NCBI RefSeq assembly: GCF_964020115.1
Contig: NZ_OZ026542.1
Span: forward strand, 930,001 to 994,000
Reading direction: 5' to 3'
From: Candidatus Regiella endosymbiont of Tuberolachnus salignus
Lineage (GTDB): Bacteria; Pseudomonadota; Gammaproteobacteria; Enterobacterales; Enterobacteriaceae
Length of the DNA stretch: 64,000 nt
The stretch's first letter is position 1. Each line of letters opens with the position of its first letter. The notes below the pieces were generated by a model. The model was not told the DNA's origin, did not search any database, and was given only the letters and a program-made list of their open reading frames with translations. A program made the position numbers and the translations under genes. Below are positions 1-12,582 of the stretch, piece after piece.

Positions 1-2039
1 ATTGGCCGGCTATTTTTACTGTCGATAAAACCTTTGTTGTCCACTTCACCGGGGTTAATCATGCCATTCAGAACAGTCAATATGGCGCATTAAAGGTCAA
101 AGACGCTATCGTTGATCGTTTTATCAGCAAAGTAAAACAACGTCCATCGGTAACGAAACAACAGCCAGACATTAGTATTCATGTTTTTCTACGGCGTGAT
201 ATACCCACAGCCCTTGAAGTTGCCGCTAGGCGGCCAGAGTGTGAGACCGATGAGCGTAGACAACTACGTGATTCGGCGAACACTCGCAGCCAACAACGCA
301 GCGGCTTCAAAGGCGAAGGGTATAAAGTTGTCATATCGCTTGATCTGAGCGGTAACAGCCTGCATCAACGAGGGTACCGGGACAGTTCGGGAGGACAGGC
401 ACCACTCAAAGAAAATTTGGCCGCAGCAATTATTCTTCGCGCCGGTTGGCAAAAAGGCACACCGCTGATTGATCCTATGTGTGGCTCAGGCACACTGTTG
501 ATTGAAGCCGCAATGATGGCGACAGATCACGCACCGGGTTTACATCGTCAACAGTGGGGATTTAGCGCCTGGCGTGATTTTAATCACAGCTTGTGGAGCG
601 AACTGATGAGTGAGGCGCAAGCGCGGGCAAGCAAAGGATTGAAAACTACCCCGGCTTATTTTTTTGGAGCGGATGCCGATCCCCAGACGATCAAAATCGC
701 GCGCGCCAATGCGGAAAGAGCCGGAGTAGCTAGCTTGATCCGCTTTCAGCCACAGGATCTCAGTCAATTGGCGAATCCTTGGCCAACCGCCCCTGCCGGC
801 GGCGTTATCAGCAACCCTCCCTATGGGGAACGCCTGGAGAGCGAGCCAGTATTGATTGCCCTGTACAATTTATTGGGACGGATCATGAAAACCGCCTTTG
901 CCGGTTGGCGTCTCTCTTTATTTAGTGCGTCGCCAACATTAATCAATTGCGTGCAACTGCGTGCCGAACGAGAATTTAAAGCCAAAAATGGCGCGCTGGA
1001 TTGCATACAAAAAAATTATCAATTATCCGCTTATTCAGAACAGGCAGGACAGAAAGAAACCCTTCACCTGGCCAAAGATTTTGCCAACCGCTTAGGTAAA
1101 AATAAACATAAATTGGATAAATGGGCACAGCAGCAAGGAATTGAATGCTATCGTTTATACGATGCCGATTTACCTGAATACAATGTCGCCATTGATCGTT
1201 ATGGCAGTAAAATTGTGCTACAAGAATATGCTGCGCCAAAAACCATTGATGCCAAGAAAGCCCGTCAACGCTTGTTTGACGCCATTCATGCGACGCTGCA
1301 AGTATTGGCGATCCCTGCCAATCAACTGGTGATCAAAACCCGTGAACGGCAAAAAGGAAAAAATCAATACCAGAAATTGGCCCAACGGGACGAATTTTTT
1401 TTGGTGCAAGAATATAACGCTAAATTATGGGTTAATCTGACCGATTATCTCGACACTGGATTGTTTCTTGATCATCGTATTACCCGCCAAATGCTGGGGA
1501 AAATGAGTCAGGGAAAAGATTTCCTCAATTTGTTTGCCTATACCGGGGCAGCGAGTGTTCATGCAGGGCTCGGTGGGGCGAAGAGTACCACCACGGTAGA
1601 TATGTCCCACACTTATTTGGCCTGGGCTGAGAAAAATTTGCGCACAAATGGATTAACCGGCCGCCAGCACCGTTTAATTCAAGCCGATTGCTTCGCGTGG
1701 TTAGATCAGCGTCTGGATCACCCTACAGCGCAATTTGATGTCATTTTTATTGATCCGCCGACTTTTTCTAATTCCAAACGTATGGCCAATACCTTTGATG
1801 TACAGCGTGATCACTTACCATTAATGAAAGCCATTAAACCCTTATTGCGCCCTAACGGCACGATGATCTTTTCTAATAATAGGCACGGCTTTAAAATCGA
1901 TGTCGACGGCATAACCGCCCTGGGGCTAACCATCAAAGAAATCACGGCAAAAACACAATCACCCGACTTTGCTCGCCATCGTCAAATACATCACTGTTGG
2001 TTGATAACCCACACCGGTGAGGAAAAATTATGTCATTAA
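1..2039 (+). CDS. rlmL: RlmKL 23S rRNA methyltransferase, 5' end outside window
   Basis: Bifunctional enzyme. In the family the N-terminal half makes m2G2445 and the C-terminal half m7G2069 in 23S rRNA. The frame is open from base 3, and the window starts inside the THUMP RNA-binding domain. The first methyltransferase shows [13 protein letters not shown] (about 474-512) and SNPPYGER (about 810-832). The second shows [10 protein letters not shown] and [12 protein letters not shown]. The stop overlaps uup by 10 bases, the usual rlmL-uup pairing. Oddity: bases 202-324 encode 41 extra residues that are a palindromic repeat element inserted in frame. Without them the flanks join as the normal THUMP sequence (LRRD then [10 protein letters not shown]). 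Function after the insertion is unproven, but the rest of the frame is intact. Confidence 0.95.
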   Translation, partial: WPAIFTVDKTFVVHFTGVNHAIQNSQYGALKVKDAIVDRFISKVKQRPSVTKQQPDISIHVFLRRDIPTALEVAARRPECETDERRQLRDSANTRSQQRSGFKGEGYKVVISLDLSGNSLHQRGYRDSSGGQAPLKENLAAAIILRAGWQKGTPLIDPMCGSGTLLIEAAMMATDHAPGLHRQQWGFSAWRDFNHSLWSELMSEAQARASKGLKTTPAYFFGADADPQTIKIARANAERAGVASLIRFQPQDLSQLANPWPTAPAGGVISNPPYGERLESEPVLIALYNLLGRIMKTAFAGWRLSLFSASPTLINCVQLRAEREFKAKNGALDCIQKNYQLSAYSEQAGQKETLHLAKDFANRLGKNKHKLDKWAQQQGIECYRLYDADLPEYNVAIDRYGSKIVLQEYAAPKTIDAKKARQRLFDAIHATLQVLAIPANQLVIKTRERQKGKNQYQKLAQRDEFFLVQEYNAKLWVNLTDYLDTGLFLDHRITRQMLGKMSQGKDFLNLFAYTGAASVHAGLGGAKSTTTVDMSHTYLAWAEKNLRTNGLTGRQHRLIQADCFAWLDQRLDHPTAQFDVIFIDPPTFSNSKRMANTFDVQRDHLPLMKAIKPLLRPNGTMIFSNNRHGFKIDVDGITALGLTIKEITAKTQSPDFARHRQIHHCWLITHTGEEKLCH
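200..324. repeat. Palindromic element (MITE-like), in frame inside rlmL
   Basis: Ends TATACCC and GGGTATA in inverted orientation, flanked by TA on both sides. The inner part matches other copies in the window (acgtgattcggcgaaca, cttcaaaggcgaagggta). The net insertion is 123 bases, so the rlmL frame survives and no stop is introduced. Confidence 0.9.
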
Positions 2040-3943
2040 TCAGCCTGTCTGGTGCTTACCTGTCTTTCAGTGATGCACCTTTATTAGATAATACCGAGCT
2101 ACACATTGAAGCGAATGAGCGCCTGTGTTTAGTGGGACGCAATGGCGCGGGGAAATCAACCCTACTGAAAATTCTCAATAAAGAAATGGAATTAGACAGT
2201 GGACAGATTATTTATGCACAAGATTTAGTGGTGTCACGTCTGCAACAAGATCCCCCGCGCAATGTAGAAGGCACCGTATTTGACTTTGTCGCTGAAGGGG
2301 TAGCACAACAATCTAAGCATTTACAAGCGTATCACGCCACTTTAAGGCTGATTGAACGCGATCCCAGCGAAAAAAATTTACAGCAGTTATCGGCATTGCA
2401 GGACATTTTGGATCATCAAGATTTATGGCAATTAGATAATCGTATTCATGAGGTACTAGAACAGCTTGGTTTATCCGCCGAGGCACTACTGTCGTCACTC
2501 TCCGGAGGCTGGTTACGTAAAGCGGCGCTTGGCCGCGCTTTGGTCAGTGCACCACAGGTACTATTGCTTGATGAACCGACCAATCATCTTGATATTAAAA
2601 CCATTGATTGGCTGGAAGGCTTTTTAAAAGAATTTCAGGGCAGCATGGTGTTTATTTCTCATGATCGGGCTTTTATTAAGGCAATGGCAACCCGCATTGT
2701 CGATTTGGATCGAGGAAAACTCGTGTCATGGCCAGGCAATTATCAACAGTATCTTGCCAGTAAAGAAGAAGCCTTAAGGGTTGAAGAACTGCAAAATGCA
2801 GAATTTGACCGTAAATTGGCGCAAGAAGAAGTCTGGATCCGCCAGGGCATTAAAGCGCGACGTACCCGTAATGAAGGCCGTGTCCGCGCGCTAAAAGCCT
2901 TGAGAGAGACGCGCTCACAACGCCGTGAAATGATGGGCACCGCTAAAATGCAAGTGGAAGAAACCCTGCGCTCAGGCAAAATTGTTTTCGAGTTAGAAAA
3001 GGTCAATTATCAAATTGGCGATAGCCCGTTAGTAAAAAATTTCACCGCACAGGTACAACGTGGAGATAAAATCGCCTTAGTCGGCGCCAACGGCTGCGGT
3101 AAAACCACCTTATTAAAATTAATGCTGGGTCAACTTAAAGCCGATAGCGGTAAGATACATTGTGGCACCAAGTTGGAAATCGCTTACTTTGATCAGCATC
3201 GTGCCAAGTTAGATCCAGAGCGCACGGTGATGGACAATCTTGCCGAAGGAAAACAAGAAGTGATCATCAATGGGCGTTCACGTCATGTCTTAGGCTATCT
3301 GCAAGATTTTTTATTTCACCCTAAACGCGCGCTGAGCCCGGTTAAAGCCTTATCCGGAGGGGAACGTAACCGATTATTGCTCGCCAAATTATTTTTAAAA
3401 CCGAGCAACCTATTAATTTTGGATGAGCCGACGAACGATCTGGATGTCGAAACACTGGAATTATTAGAGGAGAGAGTAGACAGCTATCAAGGCACGGTAT
3501 TATTGGTCAGCCATGATCGTCAATTTGTTGATAATTCAGTCACTGAATGCTGGATTTTTGAAGGCGGCGGCCAAATCGCTAAATTTGTCGGCGGCTACTC
3601 TGAAGCGCATCAACAGCGCGCGGCGAGCAGGCCGCTGGGGCAAACAACAAAAGCGCAAACGGTAAAAACCATGCCTGCTGCCAAAAATGACACGGTAAAA
3701 AAAGAGACCAAACAGCAGGCAAACAAACTCAGTTATCATTTACAAAAAGAATTGGATCAACTACCTGAAAAAGTAGAGCAATTAGAAACCAAAATAAGCC
3801 AATTGCAAGCGCAAATCAGTGATCCATCTTTTTTCACTAAAGCCTACGAAGAAACGCAGCCGCTGCTTAAAATGTTAGCCGAGACAGAGCAAGCATTAGC
3901 CGAAGCCTTTAACCGCTGGGAATATTTGGAGGCGCAACAATAA
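2030..3943 (+). CDS. uup: ABC-F family ATPase Uup
   Basis: Cytosolic ABC-F protein with two ATP-binding cassettes and no membrane domain. The family acts on ribosomes, and Uup also affects precise transposon excision and replication-associated DNA repair in E. coli. First cassette: Walker [10 protein letters not shown] and signature [15 protein letters not shown]. Second cassette: Walker [10 protein letters not shown] and signature [15 protein letters not shown] charged linker joins them, and a C-terminal coiled coil (about residues 560-637) is the DNA-binding tail known in Uup. At 637 residues it is full length. ATG at 2030 has GAGG upstream and overlaps the end of rlmL. The usual downstream pqiAB genes are absent. 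Confidence 0.96.
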   Translation: MSLISLSGAYLSFSDAPLLDNTELHIEANERLCLVGRNGAGKSTLLKILNKEMELDSGQIIYAQDLVVSRLQQDPPRNVEGTVFDFVAEGVAQQSKHLQAYHATLRLIERDPSEKNLQQLSALQDILDHQDLWQLDNRIHEVLEQLGLSAEALLSSLSGGWLRKAALGRALVSAPQVLLLDEPTNHLDIKTIDWLEGFLKEFQGSMVFISHDRAFIKAMATRIVDLDRGKLVSWPGNYQQYLASKEEALRVEELQNAEFDRKLAQEEVWIRQGIKARRTRNEGRVRALKALRETRSQRREMMGTAKMQVEETLRSGKIVFELEKVNYQIGDSPLVKNFTAQVQRGDKIALVGANGCGKTTLLKLMLGQLKADSGKIHCGTKLEIAYFDQHRAKLDPERTVMDNLAEGKQEVIINGRSRHVLGYLQDFLFHPKRALSPVKALSGGERNRLLLAKLFLKPSNLLILDEPTNDLDVETLELLEERVDSYQGTVLLVSHDRQFVDNSVTECWIFEGGGQIAKFVGGYSEAHQQRAASRPLGQTTKAQTVKTMPAAKNDTVKKETKQQANKLSYHLQKELDQLPEKVEQLETKISQLQAQISDPSFFTKAYEETQPLLKMLAETEQALAEAFNRWEYLEAQQ

Positions 3944-3980
3944 AAAAAAGCCCATAAAGACCGAGGAGACTTTATGGGCT
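3943..3980 (-). terminator. Rho-independent terminator
   Basis: Perfect 11-bp stem AGCCCATAAAG/CTTTATGGGCT with a 10-base loop. On the minus strand it is followed by a run of eight T, so it terminates the split gene that ends at 4021. It lies directly after uup and may also slow plus-strand transcription, though no T run follows on that strand. Confidence 0.85.
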
Positions 3981-4020
3981 ACTGCCATGTTTTTATTCGA
4001 GAGTTTAGATGACAAACTTA

Positions 4021-4701
4021 TCAATCAATTTCCTCTATCTGAACTGGCTCCATCTCAGCTGGGTCAAAAAATCCGCTTGAAATCTTATCTGCCAAGTTAC
4101 TGAATAGCTGAGATGCTCGACCAAAGTACGAAGTAGAGCCAGAGTTTGTTTCTTCTGTCTCTGAGCTCACTACTGAAACCGTAGTAGCTGCCAAAACTTC
4201 TCTATCACTCGCCTCTTCGGCCGGCCAAAATAGCTCTCGAAAGGCATTCATCGCTAACTTCATCACTTTTAGCGTATTTTCGGGGGCATGTACCGCCACT
4301 AAATTCATAGATTCTACTGCCTTTGTCACATTCTCACGACTAGCAGTCAGAAATTGATTGCTTTGTGTTGTCAACCATCCATCGTATTTTATATCAAGGG
4401 CAGTATATGCGGCCGCAAGTGCGCTTATGATCGGTGGAATGGCTAAGGCTGTGAATTCATCCGCGGCGGATCCTAAGATACGTTCAGTCATCATGCCATT
4501 CAAAAGCAGTGAAACAGCTTCTGCTATTATAGATTTTTCCATACCCTCGGGGAGAAACCACTCCAACCCATGTGCTATTGCCGCACGGCTAGCAAGCATT
4601 GTTACTACCCCTAGAGGATTACCAGAAATCACACACAGGGCGGCTGGAACAACCAGGTTATTTGCCACCACAGCGCTTTTTACGGCAGCGGTGGCTACAC
4701 G
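4021..4701 (-). pseudogene. 3' part of IS-split 570-residue protein gene
   Basis: C-terminal part of a gene broken by the IS21 element at 4702-6833. Removing the IS and one copy of the 5-bp duplication ACACG joins this part in frame to the piece at 6834-7870 (GTARVATAAVKS across the joint), giving 570 codons plus stop. This half has hydrophobic Ala/Leu-rich segments (VVPAALCVISGNPLGVV, IPPIISALAAAYTAL) and an acidic tail ending PVQIEEID. An open frame starts at 4806 inside the IS, so a short product could still be made. I do not recognise the family. The segments suggest membrane association, but no function can be assigned. Confidence 0.8.
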
Positions 4702-4804
4702 TGTCAGCGCTAATGATAAAAGACCGTAAATTGCTAATTTAATTTGTCCACTCAAGCCAGAATGCAGTTTCCTTTGTGGTGACAAAGCCATGAGGGAAAT
4801 AAGC

Positions 4805-6777
<1,973 letters not shown>

Positions 6778-6833
6778 CAAAAACTGGACATTTTAAAGTA
6801 GCAAAAAGTGGTCAATCTAAAGTAGCGTTGACA

Positions 6834-7870
6834 ACACGAGCTGTGCCTTTAGTTTCTCCCAATATGAAGGCTCCGAATCCAGCACCGACTCCAGCACTGC
6901 CTTTTACCAGTTGAGGGTTAAGACATAGATAACCAATCAGCTCACTTTGACCGATGGCCATTGATAATGCAGCAATTACTGCCATCGCCCGTTCGGTGTC
7001 ATTCATTTTGGCACCTATATTGGCCACCGTGTATCCTATTTTGGTCGCTGTTTTGATCGCTTCTTCACCACCACCATTGATGAATGTTATCTCTGCAGCT
7101 ACTGCTGCACCCGCCCTGGCCTGACATAACTCAGATCGGTTTTTGACTAATGATACTGTTGTTGCTGCCGCTTGTTCAGATACTTCAGGAGCACGATAAA
7201 GAGTGTATGCATAGCCCCCGATCAATCCTAACGCTGCCACGACTAACCCCACTCCGACTAAAGCCGCGGTGACGGGCGGGAAGAAGACAAATGCGGTGGT
7301 AATCAAACTCGCGGTGAGTAAGCCAACTTTCCAAGCCGCTTTAGCTGTGGTTTCAAGAAGGTTATATTGACGTGCATCTTTAATTAATTGTTTAAAGTCT
7401 ATTTCAGGAAAAGTAAACCATGATTTAATGGTGGAAAAAAATGTTGTTGTTGGCGCAGGAGCCTCTGGTACGGTTTCAGCATCTTCAGGGATGAGCGGAT
7501 TTCCACCAGCAACAGAAATGCACCTATTTTTATCAGCAACGACAGGAAAAGTATTACCCTGAGACACAGGAGATGGGGATAACGATAAATCATGCTCTCT
7601 TGAGTCGGTTTTTTGTAAAGTTAACGGTTGCCCGCTCACCGCGATTAATGCAGCACTGGTTGAGGACCGCTCCTTTGCATCAGATCCTTGCGAAGTCGAC
7701 TGATCTTCTCCCACCGGGGTTGTTGACTGATCGAAGCTCATCGTGATTCCTGATGGACTGTTTTGCACCGTGATTAATTCACCAGTGCTTGAAGATCCTG
7801 TTGTTTTGGCAGGTAAATAAGGTGTTACTGTTCCTACAAATGTTGTCAGTTCTGCTGTTGGCTTACACAT
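6834..7870 (-). pseudogene. 5' part of IS-split 570-residue protein gene
   Basis: N-terminal part of the gene whose 3' part is 4021-4701. ATG at 7870 has a strong AAGGAG. The first 140 or so residues are Ser/Thr/Pro-rich and probably disordered. They are followed by IKSWFTFPEIDFKQ and strong hydrophobic segments (VGLLTASLITTAFVFF, ALVGVGLVVAALGLIGGYAY). The remaining frame runs 7 codons into the IS and stops at 6812. No signal peptide is visible. A disordered N-terminus followed by hydrophobic segments occurs in some secreted, membrane-inserting effectors, but nothing here proves that role. Confidence 0.75.
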
Positions 7871-8252
7871 GGCGTACTCCTTAATTCATTTTATCTCATC
7901 ATCTTTATTTGATTATTTGAAAACCGCTTCGAAAAGGCTGCTTATTTAAATGTGATGATAATTTTTTTACTTACGTCTGGTTGACATCTATTGACATTAA
8001 ACAACAAAACTCTACTCAATCACTTTCAGAAAACGCTGATTATTAAATAAGCATTCACACAGCGGAAAAAATAAAAAAAAGAGAAAATAGACGACAAGCC
8101 GTCTAAGAGACTATTCGAAATCTTCTTTAGCGACGCTCAATTGATGAAAAAAACGAGCGAAAGGAGCGGTTGTTTTTTTATACAAAAGGAAGTAAATGAG
8201 CATTTTGAGCGCGTTTTTGGCGAAGTATCAGCGAGCACAAAAGATTTCGACA
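7871..8252. other. Intergenic region with promoter side and repeat
   Basis: No gene. Bases 7871-8050 are AT-rich and hold the start region of the split gene. Bases 8104-8250 are a family D repeat. I see no clear -35/-10 pair that I would defend. Confidence 0.5.
8104..8250. repeat. Repeat family D (ATTCGAAATCTTCTTTAGC type)
   Basis: About 147 bp starting with attcgaaatcttctttagc and ending gcgagcacaaaagatttcga, so the ends form a short inverted repeat (CGAAATCTT/AAGATTTCG). Similar copies lie at 17482-17580 and 50587-50732, all with an inner aaatgagcattttgag core. Short remnants adjoin palindromic elements at 31520-31605 and 38215-38243. Confidence 0.7.
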
Positions 8253-9011
8253 TTATTTTATAATGAGCCAATCACGCTGATTAACAGATTGCAGTTGAAA
8301 ATCGATGTTAAATACCTTAGCCAGTATTTCAGCTTGCATCACTTCCCGGGCAGCCCCCTGAGCGATGAGCTTTCCTTGCGCCAATAACCAAACCTGATTG
8401 GCCTGCTGTAAGCTATGATTTAAATCATGACTACTGATGATCAGGCTGCGTCCTGCCTGACAAAATTCCTGTATTAAGCGATCAAGCGCAACCTTTTGCG
8501 CCACATCTAAACTATTCGTCGGCTCGTCGAGCAGCAACAGTTTGCTATCCTCATTCACCGTCGGCCACAGCTGCAAAAAAATCGCCGCCAGCCGAACCCG
8601 TTGCCACTCGCCGCCTGACAACTGAGTTAACGGATGTGAAAGTTTGTCCACTAGACTCAATTGTTGACACAAATAATCTACTGCGTTTGCCACAACAGTT
8701 GCATCAGCCTCTCTTGGCTGATGCAAAGCAAGATATTGAAACACCGGCATCAGACTGATCACCGATTGCTGCTGAGGAAGATAAGCGCGATAGCGCGCTA
8801 ATTGATGGGGTTGGTAAGCAGCTAAAGATCGACCTGCCAGTAACACCTGCCCTTCACCGGGCAACAGGCCAGCAACGCGCGCCAATAGCGTACTTTTTCC
8901 TGCCCCATTCGCCCCGATCAGATGAATTTGCTGCCCTGATTCAATATCCGCTGAAAAAGGCAGCAGACGAGGAAGCACACTAACTTCATGCAATTGCATC
9001 AGTAATTTCAT
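8253..9011 (-). CDS. btuD: Vitamin B12 ABC transporter ATPase BtuD
   Basis: ATP-binding subunit that powers cobalamin import through BtuC from the periplasmic binding protein BtuF. 252 residues, close to the E. coli length. Walker [10 protein letters not shown] (about residues 33-41), signature [13 protein letters not shown], Walker [13 protein letters not shown] and H-loop [10 protein letters not shown] are all intact. It overlaps btuC by 4 bases (ATGA), so the two are translationally coupled. The glutathione peroxidase gene btuE that lies between them in E. coli is absent. Confidence 0.96.
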   Translation of the reverse strand: MKLLMQLHEVSVLPRLLPFSADIESGQQIHLIGANGAGKSTLLARVAGLLPGEGQVLLAGRSLAAYQPHQLARYRAYLPQQQSVISLMPVFQYLALHQPREADATVVANAVDYLCQQLSLVDKLSHPLTQLSGGEWQRVRLAAIFLQLWPTVNEDSKLLLLDEPTNSLDVAQKVALDRLIQEFCQAGRSLIISSHDLNHSLQQANQVWLLAQGKLIAQGAAREVMQAEILAKVFNIDFQLQSVNQRDWLIIK

Positions 9012-10012
9012 GTTGTTTGCCTACGCATCAACAACCCAATAAACACTGGCGCCCCCAACGTCGCCGTCACCACACCAATAGGGATCTCCGCCGAAGACAA
9101 AACCATACGCGCCACCACATCGGCCAGCAATAACACCGTGCTGCCCGCCAGCGCGCAACCCAGTAATAAGCGACGTTGATCGGTTAATCCACTCAAACGT
9201 AAAAGATGCGGGATAACAAAACCAATAAAACCGATCACCCCTGCCAAGGCAACACTGATCCCCACTAACCAACCGATAGCCAATATCAATAAATTGCGCC
9301 ACAACCGGTAAGCGAGACCTAATTGCCGTGCCTGCTGCTCGCCAAGCGCAATAAAATTAACCCGCTCCCCTTGGCAACACAACCATCCGATGATCGGCAA
9401 CAATGCCAATACCCACCCTTGTTGCCGCCAGTCGATACCGCCAAATCCGCCCATCATCCAATACATCAGCTGACGTAAATCCAGACTGCTGCTGCAATAC
9501 ACCGCCCAAGTCATGATGGCGCTACAAATAATGCCCAACGCCAATCCCACCAGCAATAAATGCGCATTGCTGAGCAATTCACGTTGCGCAAAAATCAGTA
9601 ATAACAAGGTCATGCCCCCCGCGCCGCCAATCGCGCTAAGGCCGAGTACTCCCTGCGGCAATAATCCCTCACTGAGCAACAGGGTTAACATCGAAGCGAC
9701 AGCCGCGCCATTCGCCACCCCTAATAGCCCTGGCTCTGCTAATGGATTATTAAATAACGCCTGCATCACCGCCCCTGACACCGCCAGACTGGCTCCCACC
9801 ATGATCACCGCTAACGCGCGAGGCAATCTAAGCTGCCAGACAAATAAACGCCCTGCTTCACTCAGCCATTGGTGTGGCCAAATCCATGCTTCGCCGGCAC
9901 ATAGACTGAGTAAAAAAACCAACAAGCCGGCAAAAAATAATCCAGCCAGATAATGTTGATCATGGCGTCGTTGGCGTTGCTGTAATAAAAAAAAACGCTC
10001 ACCCGTCTGCAT
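9008..10012 (-). CDS. btuC: Vitamin B12 ABC transporter permease BtuC
   Basis: Inner-membrane permease of the FecCD family, 334 residues with about ten membrane segments. Hallmarks are [20 protein letters not shown] near residue 85 and [16 protein letters not shown] near residue 265, both strongly conserved with E. coli BtuC. It is first in the btuCD pair. In E. coli ihfA lies upstream, but here its place is taken by a YefM-YoeB toxin-antitoxin pair. I saw no cobalamin riboswitch upstream. Confidence 0.96.
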   Translation of the reverse strand: MQTGERFFLLQQRQRRHDQHYLAGLFFAGLLVFLLSLCAGEAWIWPHQWLSEAGRLFVWQLRLPRALAVIMVGASLAVSGAVMQALFNNPLAEPGLLGVANGAAVASMLTLLLSEGLLPQGVLGLSAIGGAGGMTLLLLIFAQRELLSNAHLLLVGLALGIICSAIMTWAVYCSSSLDLRQLMYWMMGGFGGIDWRQQGWVLALLPIIGWLCCQGERVNFIALGEQQARQLGLAYRLWRNLLILAIGWLVGISVALAGVIGFIGFVIPHLLRLSGLTDQRRLLLGCALAGSTVLLLADVVARMVLSSAEIPIGVVTATLGAPVFIGLLMRRQTT

Positions 10013-10032
10013 TTTATTATCCAGAATTCAGG

Positions 10033-10290
10033 TTAATCATAGTGATAACGACAAGACACAATCAAAATATTATCATCGTTCATCTCATAAACGAGACGAT
10101 GCTCCTCTGTCATTCTCCGTGACCAACATCCCGATAGATTATGTTTCAATGGCTCTGGCTTCCCTTTTCCTTTAAACGGTGTTCTTTGTATTTCTTTAAT
10201 TAATTCGTTTATCCGTTTGAGTATTTTCTTGTCGGTCTGTTGCCAGTAGAGATAGTCTTCCCATGAGTGGCTGGAAAAAGTGATCTTCAT
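10033..10290 (-). CDS. yoeB: YoeB toxin, ribosome-dependent mRNA endonuclease
   Basis: RelE-superfamily toxin, 85 residues. The catalytic residues known for YoeB are present: Glu46 (GKPEPLKHN), Arg65 (EEHRLVY) and His83 (CRYHYD). Family members cut mRNA in the ribosomal A site. The start overlaps the yefM stop by 4 bases, the normal operon order. No frameshift or missing key residue is seen, so the toxin is probably functional. Confidence 0.95.
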   Translation of the reverse strand: MKITFSSHSWEDYLYWQQTDKKILKRINELIKEIQRTPFKGKGKPEPLKHNLSGCWSRRMTEEHRLVYEMNDDNILIVSCRYHYD

Positions 10291-10541
10291 ACATCAAGAT
10301 CCCGGATAATGCCTTTTCCGGAGCGAAGCTCTTCTATTGAGTGCATAAGACGCTTAGCGTTTGCCGGAGAGCGCAATAAATAGGCCGTTTCTTCTAAAGA
10401 TTCGTATTCTTCCAACGACATCAAAACACAGGATTTACCTTTCTGACGAGTAATCAGAATGGGCACTTGATCTTCAACAACTTTAACCATGGTGGCAGAA
10501 AGATTCTGTCTTGCTTCGCTATAGCTTATTGTTCTCATCAT
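10287..10541 (-). CDS. yefM: YefM antitoxin
   Basis: Phd/YefM-family antitoxin, 84 residues if begun at ATG 10541. A second ATG at 10538 is equally placed after GAGGA. The N-terminal DNA-binding fold carries [16 protein letters not shown], and the tail ([15 protein letters not shown]) binds YoeB. It neutralises YoeB and with it represses the operon at TGTACA-type palindromes, one of which lies just upstream. Confidence 0.94.
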   Translation of the reverse strand: MMRTISYSEARQNLSATMVKVVEDQVPILITRQKGKSCVLMSLEEYESLEETAYLLRSPANAKRLMHSIEELRSGKGIIRDLDV

Positions 10542-10557
10542 CAATTCCTCATCAAAT

Positions 10558-10577
10558 AGTACAAATAATTGTACAAT
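10558..10577. promoter_or_regulatory. Probable YefM-YoeB operator
   Basis: The palindrome TTGTACAA (10569-10576) with a second half-site AGTACA 6 bases before it lies 17-37 bases upstream of the yefM start. The YefM operator in E. coli is built on TGTACA palindromes, so this is the likely autoregulation site. Confidence 0.65.
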
Positions 10578-10696
10578 AATTTAACGTGGGATCCTAAACA
10601 TTAACAGCATAGATGCTCATTTTTCTCGAGCGGCTAATAAGGCCATGATCGGTAAAATAACGCCATTTTGTTAAATTAAATCATGCCACCTCGGTT

Positions 10697-10719
10697 AAAT
10701 GAGCGTTTTTTATATTGTT
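10697..10719 (+). promoter_or_regulatory. Shared upstream motif, copy 1
   Basis: AAATGAGCGTTTTTTATATTG, starting 77 bases before the ATG at 10774. Similar sequence lies 79 bases before the 11443 gene and 172 bases before the 12583 gene. It could be a shared promoter element or a shortened family D repeat, which has a related core. Confidence 0.4.
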
Positions 10720-10773
10720 AATATGCGCTAACAGGTATTGTCTGCGGCGTTAAATAATAAAGGGGTAATAATC

Positions 10774-11166
10774 ATGACAACAATAGAACAAACATCGCGG
10801 CTAAAACAATTTACAACAGCTTTGAAAGTTTTCGCAAGTACAGCAAAAGGAAAAATAGTAAGTGTATTTCAACATTTAATTGGGGTGCGCCAATCAAGTA
10901 TGGCAGTGATACATCACAATCCAAAACCAGCTAGTTTTGAGATGATAAGAAGATTAGAAGCGAATATAGAAGCATGCAGACGTAGTATAAAAGAATCTGA
11001 AACAAAAAAAATAGAGATTCCTCTTAAAAATTCATTTAAAGAAACTAAGTCAAAAGAATTAATGAGATGCGACAGGAATATAAAAATAAAAACAAAACGC
11101 ATAGAAACCTTGCAAAATCAGATAAGAATTTCGCAAGCTCTTGTTAGAAATTCTAAAGCGGCATAA
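10774..11166 (+). CDS. Orphan protein A, coiled coil, 130 residues
   Basis: Not recognised. The start is ATG 10774 (MTTIEQTSRLKQF). It has the context AAGGGGTAATAATCATGAC, nearly the same as AAGAGGTAATTATTATGAC at the next gene, so the longer TTG start at 10738 is unlikely. An amphipathic N-terminal stretch (about residues 8-35) is followed by a highly charged helical region rich in Lys, Glu and Arg, probably a coiled coil. The N-terminal 45 residues resemble those of the 11443 protein (LxxAKxF..., then SS...H[HQ]N). It is AT-rich with no signal peptide. A secreted effector role is possible but unproven. Confidence 0.6.
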   Translation: MTTIEQTSRLKQFTTALKVFASTAKGKIVSVFQHLIGVRQSSMAVIHHNPKPASFEMIRRLEANIEACRRSIKESETKKIEIPLKNSFKETKSKELMRCDRNIKIKTKRIETLQNQIRISQALVRNSKAA

Positions 11167-11363
11167 ATAGCGACATAAGTAAAATACCATACTGCTATTT
11201 TTTTATTGCCACTCAATCACTCCTTCAAAAAATCAGAATAAAGACAATCCCACTCTGCCAATTTTTTGGTTCGGTCATTAAACCCTATGCTGAATTTCAA
11301 TCGCCTCTACGAAATAGGTAAAGTAAAGTCATTTTTTTAAATTAATGTATTTTTCCTTCAATG

Positions 11364-11386
11364 AAAGAGCGTTTTTTTATATTTTT
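11364..11386 (+). promoter_or_regulatory. Shared upstream motif, copy 2
   Basis: GAAAGAGCGTTTTTTTATATT, starting 79 bases before the ATG at 11443. It matches the motifs at 10697 and 12411. Confidence 0.4.
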
Positions 11387-11442
11387 ATAATCTTATTCGC
11401 TGTAATTTACACATAACGTAAAAAAATAAAGAGGTAATTATT

Positions 11443-12282
11443 ATGACAAATGTACAAGCATCACCTATAACGCTAGCTGCAAAAATATTTTTTTATGGCG
11501 TAGATACGATTAAAGGAGCATGTAGTACAGCATACAGTGCAGCATATGAATTGATAACTTGTCTCATGCGGGTTAGCTCATCGGAGCTAGAAATTGCGCA
11601 CCAAAACGTATCCGCACCAGACCAAAAAAGAACTCAAGATAAAACGAGTGAGATTACAAACTCTCTGAAGTCAGTGTCAGTCGACGAGCCATTCCAAGTA
11701 ACAGGTAAAACAGAGACTAAAGATACAATCACAAGTAATATTACAGCCCATGTGAATAACAAAGAATCCGTCATTGTAGAAAAATCTAATCCAGATGAGC
11801 GTGATTTTAAAACCCTTCTGAATTCAATACCAGCACCAATCTCTGAAATTGAAAAAAGGATAGCGGAATGTCAGGAAATAGAAAAACTTGATGAAATGGA
11901 CAACGCATTATTAAACAAGTATTTGTATGCACCACTGGGAAATACAGGAATGCGGCTACATTTAACAATATGGAGGGAAAGCATTGAAAGAAAAAAACAA
12001 CACTTGCAATCCCAAGCAGCAGATAAAGAAGCAACTCAAAGTATAACCATAAATGTTATTGCAGCCTTTCTGGGGCTACCGCCAGACTGTAGCACTAAAG
12101 AAATGATAGAGGGATTTGGGGAAGGAATCGACAAATTATTAGCTATACATAAAGTATTGGATGGCTCTAATAAAGATAGGAATGATATACCCACATTTAT
12201 AGTCATCATTGAAAAAAAGATAGAAGAATTGAAATTAAAATTGGAGCAAGAAGAATTCGTCTTGTTAAAAAACCTGATTTAA
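11443..12282 (+). CDS. Orphan protein B, 279 residues
   Basis: Not recognised. ATG 11443 follows AAAGAGGTAATTATT, a good ribosome site. The N-terminus (residues 8-45, LAAKIFFYGVDTIKGACS) is hydrophobic to amphipathic and resembles the protein at 10774. Residues about 50-110 are polar and low complexity. The C-terminal 170 residues are predicted helical, with SEIEKRIAECQEIEKLDEM and FIVIIEKKIEELKLKLEQ. There is no transmembrane segment or standard signal peptide. The gene is AT-rich against its housekeeping neighbours and ends at a strong terminator. Its place in a cluster of three such orphans suggests a shared, lineage-specific role. Confidence 0.6.
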   Translation: MTNVQASPITLAAKIFFYGVDTIKGACSTAYSAAYELITCLMRVSSSELEIAHQNVSAPDQKRTQDKTSEITNSLKSVSVDEPFQVTGKTETKDTITSNITAHVNNKESVIVEKSNPDERDFKTLLNSIPAPISEIEKRIAECQEIEKLDEMDNALLNKYLYAPLGNTGMRLHLTIWRESIERKKQHLQSQAADKEATQSITINVIAAFLGLPPDCSTKEMIEGFGEGIDKLLAIHKVLDGSNKDRNDIPTFIVIIEKKIEELKLKLEQEEFVLLKNLI

Positions 12283-12337
12283 CGGATAATTGGGTGTCTT
12301 GAATATAAATGAGACCATCAAAGCGTGACAATAAAAA

Positions 12338-12380
12338 AAACCATACCGCATTCAATCATCAATCGGTATGGTCTTTTTTT
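12338..12380 (+). terminator. Rho-independent terminator
   Basis: Stem ACCATACCG/CGGTATGGT around a loop of about 15 bases, then a run of seven T after one C. It lies 56 bases after the orphan gene B stop. A near-identical terminator follows orphan gene C at 13787. Confidence 0.85.
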
Positions 12381-12410
12381 GCTCATTAATCAAAACACCC
12401 GCTTAAAAGA

Positions 12411-12432
12411 TAAATGAGCGTTTTTTGATATT
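12411..12432 (+). promoter_or_regulatory. Shared upstream motif, copy 3
   Basis: TAAATGAGCGTTTTTTGATAT, starting 172 bases before the ATG at 12583. It is the same motif as at 10697 and 11364 but further from its gene. Confidence 0.35.
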
Positions 12433-12582
12433 TCTAATGGCAAAGACCATGTAAGATTTTATCCCATAAATTAAAAGTAATTAAAGAATAGTAATACAAT
12501 ATCACTCAAATAATAAAAGCTCAGTAATATTGCCATCACTATATTCTAATTTTTTATTAAAAATACAAAAGAGTATATAATT

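Noticed and set aside
8196-8387. 63-codon plus-strand frame before btuD
   Set aside because: It lies in a family D repeat and the antisense of btuD, with no family features.
10013-10032. Cobalamin riboswitch upstream of btuC
   Set aside because: Only 20 bases separate btuC from yoeB, so there is no room for a riboswitch.
10738-10773. Earlier TTG start for orphan gene A
   Set aside because: The next gene has the same ribosome-site and ATGAC context as ATG 10774, so the later start is better.
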